Source: an uncultured Phascolarctobacterium sp.
Lineage (GTDB): Bacteria; Bacillota; Negativicutes; Acidaminococcales; Acidaminococcaceae
Reading direction: 5' to 3'
Assembly (NCBI GenBank): GCA_900757795.1
Contig: CAAEPE010000021.1
Coordinates: 1 to 21,414 of the forward strand
DNA length: 21,414 bases
Shown here: positions 1-7,208 of the stretch, piece after piece
Position numbering within the stretch: position 1 is the first letter of the stretch
Layout of the letters: every line of letters starts with the position of its first letter
The notes under the pieces: generated by a model
Told to the model about the DNA's origin: nothing
Database searches by the model: none
The model's input: the letters and a program-made list of their open reading frames with translations, nothing else
Position numbers and translations under genes: made by a program

Positions 1-240
1 TCTCCGTACCCCTTGAGTTCATTGTTCCAGTCGTTTACTTAGCATAAATGGTTTTCGTAACAATATATCAGACGCTCACTGAAATTTTTTACGCTCTTTT
101 CGCGAGGAACAATTGGAACTCGGCGGGTACAATTTGTTCGTAGAAATATTTTCTCTCCGTACCCCTTGAGTTCATTGTTCCAGTCGCTCATTCGCTAAAA
201 ATTTCAATGTTCGCTTGCTGATATATTGATTACTCAATTA
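1..240. repeat. Long imperfect palindrome plus 33-bp direct repeats
   Basis: Non-coding. Left arm 61-130 and right arm 159-228 form an imperfect inverted repeat about 168 bp overall. Exact arm pieces are CAATATATCAG (61-71) with CTGATATATTG (218-228), GGAACAAT (106-113) with ATTGTTCC (174-181), GAACTC (116-121) with GAGTTC (168-173), and GGGTAC (125-130) with GTACCC (159-164). The A/T blocks near 81-91 and 195-204 also pair. Separately, positions 1-33 are repeated exactly at 154-186, so the left edge of the window probably cuts a neighbouring copy. No open reading frame or transposase is visible. It could be a MITE-like or intergenic palindromic element; the family is not recognised. Confidence 0.75.
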
Positions 241-285
241 ACTTTTCATCTTCGTAAACAACAGTTAAAAGCATCTTTTGATTTT

Positions 286-546
286 ATTTTCGCTTACCTA
301 AGCAGCTGCAAGAATTGCTTTTAGACGAGGCGGCAGGGGATTTACAAGCGAGATAATACTTTTAGTATATCGAGCGCCGAGAATCCCCGACAACGAAGTA
401 TAAAGCATCAGAATCATCTTTTAACTTTTTCGCTTACGTAAGCAACCGTCAGAATCGTCTTTAGACGAGGCGACAGGTAATTTACAAGCGAGATAATACT
501 TTTAGTATATCGAGCGCAGTATATTACCGACAACGAAGTATAAAGC
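286..546. repeat. Two tandem 140-bp structured repeat units
   Basis: Units at 286-406 and 426-546 align without gaps at an exact 140-bp period. Each opens with a palindrome (GCTTA..TAAGC at 292-303 and 432-443) and contains a nested fold. In unit A the outer stem is 336-342 with 382-388, then 348-350 with 375-377, then 352-359 with 365-371 with one bulged A and a TTTTA loop. Unit B has the same inner hairpin, but the outer stem is 476-481 with 523-528. Within the core (321-406 against 461-546) nearly all differences fall in or beside the outer stem, and two base pairs change on both sides. It lies just beyond the 3' end of flxA; the function is unknown. The strand of any RNA cannot be decided. 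Together with the palindrome at 1-240 this accounts for the whole 564-base gene-free stretch. Confidence 0.75.
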
Positions 547-564
547 GATTATCACGGTTGCGCT

Positions 565-1401
565 CTAGTACTCATCAGGCATTTCGTCCAACTCATCACA
601 AGTAAACACCGGTCCATCCTTGCACACATATTTTTTGCCAATGTTGCAGCGGCCGCACTTGCCTACGCCGCACTTCATACGCAGCTCCAGCGTTGTATAA
701 ACCTGATTTTTAGCAAAGCCCATTTCCATCAGCGCCGCCAAACACAGCTTAATCATAATCGGCGGACCGCACAGCAGCACGGTTTTATCCGGCGTAAACT
801 TTAAGTCTTTTAAAAACGCCGGTACAAAGCCTACATTGCCGTCCCAGCCTTCCTGCGGACGGTCGATGGTCAAATGCACGCGCGTATCCGGCTGCTTTGG
901 CCAAATTTCCGTCAGCTCCTCAAAGCGCACAAAATCTTCCTTGCTGCGCGCGCCGTATACTAAATCAATGGAGCCATAATCGCTGCGGTTATCCAACATA
1001 TAATTAAGCACGCTGCGCAGCGGCGCTAAACCGATACCACCGGCGATAAACAGCAAATTTTTTCCCTGCAGTTTATTTTCCACAGGAAAATGATTGCCGT
1101 ATGGCCCGCGCACGGCAATTTGCTGGCCAACCTCTACGTCAAAATGCAGAAAATCCGTAATGCTGCCGCAGCGTTTAATACTGAACTCCATATATTCTTT
1201 GTTGGTAGGCGAAGAAGTGATAGAAAAAATTGCTTCTCCCTTGCCGGGAACGGAAAGCACAGCGCATTGCCCAGGCATATGCTCAAACAGCTTGCCGCCA
1301 TTTAAGGCTTCTACGCGAAAGGTTTTTACGTCCGCCGTTTCCTCGCAGATATGGGTAATAATACCAATCTGCGGAATCAGCGTATCATGGCAATTACACA
1401 T
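565..1401 (-). CDS. flxA: FlxA-type FAD/NAD(H)-binding flavin oxidoreductase subunit
   Basis: This 278-residue protein belongs to the ferredoxin-NADP reductase-like family, close to AsrB and the dihydroorotate dehydrogenase electron-transfer subunit. Visible motifs are the FAD-binding FSITSS (59-64), the pyridine-nucleotide-binding GGIGLAP (121-127), CGPP (211-214) and a C-terminal [2Fe-2S] site with Cys244, Cys249, Cys252 and Cys260. In the FlxABCD-HdrABC systems first described in Desulfovibrio, this subunit oxidises NADH and passes electrons to the Fe-S subunits and HdrA. The ATG at 1401 has a GGAGGTGA ribosome site, and the gene overlaps the end of flxB by 8 nt, so translation is probably coupled. 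It is the last gene of the operon. No clear rho-independent terminator follows; structured repeats do. An AsrB of sulfite reductase is less likely because the neighbours are Hdr subunits. Confidence 0.88.
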   Translation of the reverse strand: MCNCHDTLIPQIGIITHICEETADVKTFRVEALNGGKLFEHMPGQCAVLSVPGKGEAIFSITSSPTNKEYMEFSIKRCGSITDFLHFDVEVGQQIAVRGPYGNHFPVENKLQGKNLLFIAGGIGLAPLRSVLNYMLDNRSDYGSIDLVYGARSKEDFVRFEELTEIWPKQPDTRVHLTIDRPQEGWDGNVGFVPAFLKDLKFTPDKTVLLCGPPIMIKLCLAALMEMGFAKNQVYTTLELRMKCGVGKCGRCNIGKKYVCKDGPVFTCDELDEMPDEY

Positions 1402-2437
1402 CGTCGCTCACCTCCAAGGCTTTGGCTACCTTCACAATATTGAGATTAACAGGACATTTTTGCAGACAGCGGCCGCAGCCTACGCAGGCATAAACGCCGT
1501 CGTTGTTTTCGGGAAAATATACCAGCTTGTGCATATAACGCTGGCGAAAGCGCTCCAACCGCGTTTTGCGCGGGTTTCCGTGCGCCATTTTGGTAAAATC
1601 GCTGGCCATGCAGCTATCCCAGCAGCGAAAACGCTCGGTTTTCCCCTCGTCCGCCTGATAGTCGCGAATATCGTAGCAATGACAAGTGGGGCAGATATAA
1701 GTACAAGTGCAGCAAGATAAACAAGAAGGAGAGAGCTTTTCCCAAACCTTGCTGTTAAAAACTTTCAATTCGTTGGCAGGCAGCTTGTCATTTATTTTAA
1801 AATCGTGCAGCGGCAGCAGACTTAACATTTTTTTCGTTGCCGCAGCCTGTTCCGCAACTTGCTCTTGCTCTGCTGCATCAGCATTTTCCAACAAAGCGCC
1901 TAATTTTTCACTTAACGCCTTGCCCTTGTCTGTTACGGGCAGCCAATATAAGCTATCCTCTACCAGCCAAGTCTGCACGTCGGTTTCCGGGTGAACTGCG
2001 TCAATGCCAAAAGCATGACAGAAGCAGGTTTCTTCCGGCGCAGAGCAGCCTAAGCCAATCAGCAGCGTATTTTCACGGCGAGCTTGATAATAAGAATCCA
2101 CAGGCTGTTTTAAAAATACGCGGTCTAAAATTTTAAAGCTGCGGGCGTCGCAGGCACGCACACCCATAACGATAACAGTTTCTGTACTGGGAAGCACCTG
2201 TTCTAAATGCAATTTTTTACCTTGCGACGAAAATTTCAGCAGATTTTCTACCTGCGGAAAAAATACATCCTTAGCGGAACGAGCAGTTAAGGCAGCGCTT
2301 AAATTTACTTTTGCCACCGCAGTATAGGCAGCAAAATCTGTTTTGCCATCTTTATTAAGACATGGCAGCAGCAAGCGTCCCTGCCCTGCTAAAGCAGCGT
2401 AAAGCTTGGGCAAATTTTCTTTACTAATTTTGTACAT
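1394..2437 (-). CDS. flxB: FlxB-type 4Fe-4S subunit (AsrA-like)
   Basis: This 347-residue iron-sulfur protein resembles AsrA and hydrogenase beta-type subunits. The N-terminal part has the FrhB/AsrA-like segment GVRACDAR (92-99) and a cysteine cluster around 131-140. Two ferredoxin-type motifs follow: a dense set at 239-254 (Cys239, 242, 243, 245, 249, 252, 254) and CVGCGRCLQKCP (318-329). It probably carries electrons between FlxA and the Hdr part of the complex. I chose the ATG at 2437, one base after the flxC stop (TAAG then ATG), because an AGGGAGG ribosome site lies about 8 nt upstream; a 10-residue longer reading has no comparable site. The flxB and flxC labels could be exchanged, since the two proteins share one architecture. 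Confidence 0.8.
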   Translation of the reverse strand: MYKISKENLPKLYAALAGQGRLLLPCLNKDGKTDFAAYTAVAKVNLSAALTARSAKDVFFPQVENLLKFSSQGKKLHLEQVLPSTETVIVMGVRACDARSFKILDRVFLKQPVDSYYQARRENTLLIGLGCSAPEETCFCHAFGIDAVHPETDVQTWLVEDSLYWLPVTDKGKALSEKLGALLENADAAEQEQVAEQAAATKKMLSLLPLHDFKINDKLPANELKVFNSKVWEKLSPSCLSCCTCTYICPTCHCYDIRDYQADEGKTERFRCWDSCMASDFTKMAHGNPRKTRLERFRQRYMHKLVYFPENNDGVYACVGCGRCLQKCPVNLNIVKVAKALEVSDDV

Positions 2438-2438
2438 C

Positions 2439-3425
2439 TTATTTGCCTCCCTTTCCTGCCACCGCAATCTCTACTTCATGGTCATTTTGTTTATAATCTA
2501 CTTGAGGCGCAGGCGTAACCGCGTCGGCTCCGGCCTGATAAGGGCCAAAGAAGGTGTTGATATCCTTCATAAATTTCATATTTAAAAGTCCCAGCTTTAC
2601 TCCCTGAGGACAAACTCGCGCACATTCGCCGCAGCCTACGCAGCGTCCCGCCACATGGTAGGCGCGAATAATATGAAAGAATTGTTCTTCCACCGGGTCA
2701 GCATAAGCTTTGCCAGCCACAGGCGATTCAGGATGGTCAAAAATACATTGCTCGCAGGTGCAGGCAGGACAAATATCGCGGCAGGCATTGCAGCGAATAC
2801 ATTTGCTCAGCTCCTGCTGCCAAAAAGCAAATTTTTCTTCCGGCGGCATAGCTTCAATAGCCTTTACTCCGGCAAATTTATCGCCGTCAAATACAGGTGC
2901 AGGCAGCTTTTCGCCCAGCTCTTCGTCGGCAATTTTATACTCGTTGCCCTTGCACATGCGGCATTTATCCAGCAGCATCTCTGCCTTAGGCAGTTTTAGC
3001 TCGCCTAAGGTTGTAGTCACAACAACCTCGTCGCCTGCTGCTTCTACTTTAATAATGCCTTTAGCACCGGCGTTTTTGATTTTTTTAATATCCAGCATAC
3101 CGCTGCAGGGAGTGCCAACAGCGTGTATCAACTCGCGCTTAATGCGATTATCTTTCAATAATTGGTTGACGCCATAGGTATCGCAGGGCTTTAAAAATAC
3201 CGCAGCTTTTAATCCCTTGCTACTGGTCTGCAATAAATATTTGCATAAATTAGCAGGACAAAACTCGTCGTAAACTATTTGCTCACATTCTGCGGCTTCA
3301 GCAAAAAAAGCAGGCGCATTATCATAAAAAAACTCGCCTTTTCTCCAAGCCAAAACTCTGTCCACAGCGCCGCTAGTCAGCAGTTTCGCAGCTTTCTCCC
3401 GCATTAGCTTTTCTATTTTGCGCAT
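2439..3425 (-). CDS. flxC: FlxC-type 4Fe-4S subunit
   Basis: This 328-residue iron-sulfur protein has an N-terminal FrhB/AsrA-like region containing LKPCDTYG (78-85) and TPCSG (105-109). A CRMCKG motif follows at 155-160. Two ferredoxin-type motifs come next: 209-227 (Cys209, 212, 215, 219 with extra Cys222, 224, 227) and CVGCGECARVCP (262-273). It shares its general layout with the neighbouring flxB product, suggesting an old duplication, and likely forms part of the electron wire between FlxA and HdrA. The start is the ATG at 3425, supported by GAGGG seven bases upstream and overlapping the end of flxD by 13 nt. The frame stays open for 75 more codons upstream, but that extension would run through flxD and is not believable. 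Confidence 0.8.
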   Translation of the reverse strand: MRKIEKLMREKAAKLLTSGAVDRVLAWRKGEFFYDNAPAFFAEAAECEQIVYDEFCPANLCKYLLQTSSKGLKAAVFLKPCDTYGVNQLLKDNRIKRELIHAVGTPCSGMLDIKKIKNAGAKGIIKVEAAGDEVVVTTTLGELKLPKAEMLLDKCRMCKGNEYKIADEELGEKLPAPVFDGDKFAGVKAIEAMPPEEKFAFWQQELSKCIRCNACRDICPACTCEQCIFDHPESPVAGKAYADPVEEQFFHIIRAYHVAGRCVGCGECARVCPQGVKLGLLNMKFMKDINTFFGPYQAGADAVTPAPQVDYKQNDHEVEIAVAGKGGK

Positions 3426-3853
3426 CGCAAATCCCTCAACTTTACGTTTTTTCCCAGCGCGGCAATATGCGCCGCAAAATCGTTCATTACTTCCGCAAAA
3501 CGCGCGCCCTCGGCAGCGCTTACCCATTCCACGCGAAATCTGTCGCCTGCTACGCCCAAATAATCCAGCATACTCAAAAGCAGCGTCATGCGGCGGCGGG
3601 TAAAATAATTGCCGGTCGTATAATGGCAATCGCCGGGATGGCAGCCACAAAGAATTACGCCGTCAGCACCGCGGGCAAAGGCGCGCAAAATAAACAGCGG
3701 ATTTACTCTGCAAGAGCAAGGAACCTTGATAATTTTGATATTGGCAGGATAATGCTTGCGGGCAGTACCGGCGCCATCCGCTCCGGCATAGCTGCACCAA
3801 TTACAGCAAAACGCCACTATTTTAGGTTGGTAGGTGTTATTTGGCTCTAGCAT
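3413..3853 (-). CDS. flxD: FlxD / MvhD-type [2Fe-2S] subunit
   Basis: This 146-residue protein matches the MvhD family (methyl-viologen-reducing hydrogenase delta subunit). Its conserved cysteines are in FCCNWCSYAGAD (15-26), CSCRV (46-50) and CGCHPGDCHY (69-78). In Hdr complexes MvhD-like proteins bind HdrA and deliver electrons to its bifurcating flavin, here from FlxABC. The ATG at 3853 overlaps the HdrA stop by 7 nt and uses a GAGGTG site inside hdrA, so the two are translationally coupled, as expected for contacting subunits. The length is normal for a stand-alone MvhD; in some organisms this domain is fused to the HdrA C-terminus, but not here. Confidence 0.9.
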   Translation of the reverse strand: MLEPNNTYQPKIVAFCCNWCSYAGADGAGTARKHYPANIKIIKVPCSCRVNPLFILRAFARGADGVILCGCHPGDCHYTTGNYFTRRRMTLLLSMLDYLGVAGDRFRVEWVSAAEGARFAEVMNDFAAHIAALGKNVKLRDLRCAK

Positions 3854-5835
3854 AACGCATCCACCTCCGCCAAAATTTGTTTATTGGTAAAGCCTTTCAA
3901 ATCCATAGCCGTACTTGGGCAGGCAACGGTGCAAGCGCCGCAGCCTTGGCATAAGGCTTCGTTGACTACTGCCACTGTGCGCTGCTCTCTTGTTCCGTTC
4001 AGCGTTATGATCTGCTTATCAGCGTAAGTAATCGCGCCATAGGGGCAAACATGAGCGCAAGTTTTACAGCCGCTGCAAATATTTTCCTGACACACGGCAG
4101 TGCAGGGATTAGTTTCTAAATGGTCCTTAGCCAATAGGCCGATAACTTTTGCCGCAGCAGCTCCTGCCTGAGAAACAGTTTCCGGAATATCCTTAGGCCC
4201 TTGGCACATGCCGGAAAGAAAAATTCCCGCCGTAGGACTTTCTACCGGACGCAGCTTAGGATGCGCCTCCACATAAAAATCGTCGTTATCAATGCTTGCT
4301 GTCAGCATGGTAGCCAGCTTGCGCGCGTCCGGCGCAGGCTTAACGGCAGCCGCCAACACTACCAAATCTGGGAACAGCATTAAATGTCTGCCGCTGTTTA
4401 AATCGCTGGCAAACACTGTCAGCTTACCATCGCCGTCTACTACAACCTTGCCCACTTGTCCGCGCACATAATGTACGCCGTATTCCTCCACGGCACGCCT
4501 CTGAAATTCGTCAAAGCCCTTGCCGGGAGTACGCACATCTATATAAAAAACGGTTACGTCCACATTAGGATATTTTTCGCGGATATACATAGCGTGCTTA
4601 GCATTATACATACAGCAAATTTTGCTGCAATAGGTTTTGCCGCGCTCCGTCGTATCGCGGGAGCCAACGCAGGAAACAATCACCACGGATTTTGGCTCCT
4701 TACCTGAGGACGGGCACACCAAATGTCCCTCCGTAGGCCCCGCCGCATTAGTCAAACGCTCAAGCTGCAAGGAAGATATTACGTCCTTGCTTACGCCCCA
4801 GCCTAAATCGCCAAATTTATCCAAAGGCAGCAGTTCAAATCCCGTAGCCAAAACAATAGCGCCGTATTTTTCTGTAACCAGCTCGTCCTGCTGCGTATAA
4901 TCAATAGCTTCACAAGGGCAGACCATGGAGCAGATACCACATTTGCCTGTTTTAAATTTGAGGCAGGCATCGCGGTCAATCACAGGTACCTTGGGAATAG
5001 CCTGCGCAAAGGGAATATAAATTGCGCCGCGATTTTTTAAGTTCATATCAAATTCGCTGGGCGTTTTGCGCGAGGGACATTTTTCCGTACACAAGCCGCA
5101 GCCGCTGCACATATCTGCTTTTACGCTGCGAGCCTTTTTGCGGATAGTCACGTCAAAATTGCCCACAAAACCGCTGACCTTTTCCACTTCACTGTAAGTA
5201 TACAGCGTAATATTTTCATGCTGCGCCGCATCCACCATTTTAGGAGTTAAAATACAGGCGCTGCAGTCCAGCGTCGGAAAGGTTTTATCAAGCTGCGCCA
5301 TGCGTCCGCCAATGGTCGGCTCCTTTTCCACAATATCTACTTTATAACCTGCTTCCGCAATATCCAAAGCAGTCTGAATACCGGCGATACCGCCGCCGAT
5401 TACCAGCGCACGCTTAACAACGCTGCTTTTACCGGCGTGCAAGGGCGTATTAAAGCGCACTTTGGCAATGGCCGCTTTCGCCAGCTTAATAGCTTTGGCT
5501 GTGGCTTCTGCCTTATCCTTCAAAACCCATGAGCACTGCTCGCGGATATTAGCAATCTCCACCATATAAGGATTGATGCCAACGCTTTCCGCACACTTGC
5601 GGAAGGTCGCTTCATGCATACGCGGCGAGCAGGAGCACACTACAATTCTGTCCAGCTGATAATCCTGCACTGCCTGACGAATAATCGCCTGACCCTGCTC
5701 GGAACACATATATTTATAATCCGTGGCAAAGGCTACGTCGGGAATTTGGCGCACAGCCTCCGCCACAGCGGCAACATCCACCGTGCCGGCGATATTGCTG
5801 CCACACCAACATACAAAAACACCTATTTTCTGCAC
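3847..5835 (-). CDS. hdrA: HdrA, flavin-containing electron-bifurcating subunit
   Basis: This 662-residue heterodisulfide reductase subunit A holds the FAD that splits electron pairs in Hdr complexes. The N-terminal HdrA domain has Cys9/Cys11 and CSCSPRMHEATF (67-78). The FAD Rossmann motif GGGIAG is at 147-152, followed by the HdrA signature CSACILTP (191-198). Four [4Fe-4S] sites are visible: CSGCGLCTEKC (243-253), the inserted set Cys291/299/302/306, and two C-terminal ferredoxin motifs, CSGCKTCAHVC (587-597) and CQGCGACTVAC (629-639). The start is a GTG at 5835 with AGGAGG seven bases upstream; no ATG fits as well. It follows hdrC by 11 nt. The C-terminal ferredoxin pair is the presumed ferredoxin docking route. 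Confidence 0.95.
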   Translation of the reverse strand: MQKIGVFVCWCGSNIAGTVDVAAVAEAVRQIPDVAFATDYKYMCSEQGQAIIRQAVQDYQLDRIVVCSCSPRMHEATFRKCAESVGINPYMVEIANIREQCSWVLKDKAEATAKAIKLAKAAIAKVRFNTPLHAGKSSVVKRALVIGGGIAGIQTALDIAEAGYKVDIVEKEPTIGGRMAQLDKTFPTLDCSACILTPKMVDAAQHENITLYTYSEVEKVSGFVGNFDVTIRKKARSVKADMCSGCGLCTEKCPSRKTPSEFDMNLKNRGAIYIPFAQAIPKVPVIDRDACLKFKTGKCGICSMVCPCEAIDYTQQDELVTEKYGAIVLATGFELLPLDKFGDLGWGVSKDVISSLQLERLTNAAGPTEGHLVCPSSGKEPKSVVIVSCVGSRDTTERGKTYCSKICCMYNAKHAMYIREKYPNVDVTVFYIDVRTPGKGFDEFQRRAVEEYGVHYVRGQVGKVVVDGDGKLTVFASDLNSGRHLMLFPDLVVLAAAVKPAPDARKLATMLTASIDNDDFYVEAHPKLRPVESPTAGIFLSGMCQGPKDIPETVSQAGAAAAKVIGLLAKDHLETNPCTAVCQENICSGCKTCAHVCPYGAITYADKQIITLNGTREQRTVAVVNEALCQGCGACTVACPSTAMDLKGFTNKQILAEVDALC

Positions 5836-5846
5836 GAGGATACCTC

Positions 5847-6236
5847 CTATTTATTATATTTTCTAAAAGCGGCTACTAAAGCCTGCTGCGGCATATCCGC
5901 AGGATAATTTTCCAAGCTTTCCGCAGGCAGTTTATTAGCGCCCTGTTTGCGGATTACCGTCAGCCGCACAGCCTCCATGACCGTCGCCGGACTTACGCCG
6001 CGGGGACAGCGCTGCTCGCAGGCAAAGCAGGAAAGGCAGCGCCAGGGAGCATCAGCTTTAACCAAGCTTGCACCGTTACCGTTTACCAATTCCCACACCA
6101 TACGGCTGGGAACATAATCCATTTTATCGCCTGCGGGACAAGCTGCGCTGCAGCGTCCGCACTGAATACAGCGTTTGACGTCGGTTCCGGCTAAATGCAG
6201 AATTTGCTGCGCCAATTCTTTATCGGTCAGTTCCAT
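5847..6236 (-). CDS. hdrC: HdrC, 4Fe-4S heterodisulfide reductase subunit
   Basis: This 129-residue protein carries two complete [4Fe-4S] motifs, CIQCGRCSAACP (23-34) and CLSCFACEQRCP (67-78), the hallmark of HdrC. It links the flavin subunit HdrA to the CCG-type catalytic subunit HdrB. The start ATG shares one base with the hdrB stop (TAATG), so the two subunits are translationally coupled. The protein is short but full length for soluble HdrC. A glycolate-oxidase or succinate-dehydrogenase-type Fe-S protein is excluded by the hdrB/hdrA neighbours. Confidence 0.92.
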   Translation of the reverse strand: MELTDKELAQQILHLAGTDVKRCIQCGRCSAACPAGDKMDYVPSRMVWELVNGNGASLVKADAPWRCLSCFACEQRCPRGVSPATVMEAVRLTVIRKQGANKLPAESLENYPADMPQQALVAAFRKYNK

Positions 6237-7033
6237 TATTCCGCACCTCCCTCGCCTACGCCTAAGGCTTCTGCCAAAAGCTCGGTAAAATATTGTACGG
6301 GCAGACCGTTGGCAGTATCGTTGGCCACTAAATTATAGGCACACAGGGGGCAAGCCGTAATTAGCTTTTGCGCGCCCATGCCGGCGGCGTTGCTTTTAAT
6401 TTCTCCCACCATGCGCTGACACATACCTTTATCTGTTACCGCCAAATAACCGGCGCAGCATTCATTGCGCATGGAATATTTTACCGGCGCTGCGCCTAAA
6501 GCTTTAATAAAATCCTCTAAAATATTAGGACACTCTGGGTCATCCATGGTCATTACCTGTCCCGGTCTAAGCAGCAGACAACCATAGTAAGCGCCAATCG
6601 AACATCCTTTCAGGGGATTTTTTACTTGCTGCGCTAATTTTTCCCAGCCAACATGGTCGCGCAAAATCTCTAAATAATGCAGCACCTTTGTTTCACCGTG
6701 ATAAGGCTCCTCTAGCTGCAAATAATTGTTGACCTTGCGGCAAATTTCTTCATTAGCCGCCATATCATGATTTACGCGCTTGAGTACATGATGGCAGGCG
6801 CTGCACAAAGTTACCAGCACGCCGCCGTTAGCCTTAGCCGCCGCCAAAGCCCGCACCGCGCTCAGCCGCTCCGCAATAGCGTCGGGAGCCATAGGATACA
6901 CAGCGCCGCAGCATTGCCATTCGGGCAGCTCCACTAAGGGAAAGCCCAAAACTGCCGCCGCACGCCGGGCAGCCACATCCAGCTTTTTCGCTTTCGTGGA
7001 AAGCGTACAGCCGGGATAATAATTATAAATCAT
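6236..7033 (-). CDS. hdrB: HdrB, CCG-domain disulfide-reducing subunit
   Basis: This 265-residue protein has two complete CCG domains. The first uses Cys9, Cys41-Cys42 (WQCCGAVYP), Cys77 and Cys80 (CSAC). The second uses Cys152, Cys192-Cys193 (ECCAGY), Cys228 and Cys231 (CPLC). In methanogen HdrB such ligands hold two non-cubane [4Fe-4S] clusters that cleave the CoM-S-S-CoB disulfide; a bacterium must use another disulfide or thiol protein, not identified here. It is the first gene of the hdr-flx operon. I chose the ATG at 7033 because AGGAGGG lies 6 bases upstream; a start 13 codons earlier lacks such a site. All cluster ligands are intact, so it should be active. Confidence 0.92.
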   Translation of the reverse strand: MIYNYYPGCTLSTKAKKLDVAARRAAAVLGFPLVELPEWQCCGAVYPMAPDAIAERLSAVRALAAAKANGGVLVTLCSACHHVLKRVNHDMAANEEICRKVNNYLQLEEPYHGETKVLHYLEILRDHVGWEKLAQQVKNPLKGCSIGAYYGCLLLRPGQVMTMDDPECPNILEDFIKALGAAPVKYSMRNECCAGYLAVTDKGMCQRMVGEIKSNAAGMGAQKLITACPLCAYNLVANDTANGLPVQYFTELLAEALGVGEGGAE

Positions 7034-7092
7034 CTTTTTCCCTCCTTTGAGGCAGATAAAAACCTTGAACACAATCGGTTTGTTACATGTAT

Positions 7093-7098
7093 ATTCTA
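7093..7098 (-). promoter_or_regulatory. Possible -10 of the hdr-flx operon
   Basis: The minus strand reads TAGAAT here, about 60 bases upstream of the hdrB start and downstream of the symporter terminator, where the operon promoter must lie. No convincing -35 hexamer sits at 16-18 bases, so this is weak. Confidence 0.3.
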
Positions 7099-7141
7099 CA
7101 CTAAATTACTTTTTACGGCTACAAGAAAAATAAATATTTAT

Positions 7142-7186
7142 AAAAAAATTGCGGTCAAGAAGCCTCTGTAATGCTCTCAACCGCAA
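7142..7186 (-). terminator. Rho-independent terminator of the AGCS gene
   Basis: On the minus strand the hairpin arms TTGCGGT and ACCGCAA (7180-7186 and 7149-7155) extend inward with G-U-containing pairs and are followed directly by a run of seven T. It lies 23 bases after the symporter stop and separates it from the hdr-flx operon. Confidence 0.9.
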
Positions 7187-7208
7187 ATCATATTTTGTTT
7201 AAATTATT

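Noticed and set aside
1..546. CRISPR array
   Set aside because: Only two copies of each repeat, units of 33 and 140 bases with strong internal folds, no regular spacers and no cas genes.
565..2437. Anaerobic sulfite reductase AsrAB
   Set aside because: FlxA and FlxB do resemble AsrB and AsrA, but there is no AsrC and the genes continue directly from hdrBCA-flxD.
3426..3650. 75-codon upstream extension of flxC
   Set aside because: It lies wholly inside flxD in another frame, has no family similarity, and a good ribosome site marks the ATG at 3425.
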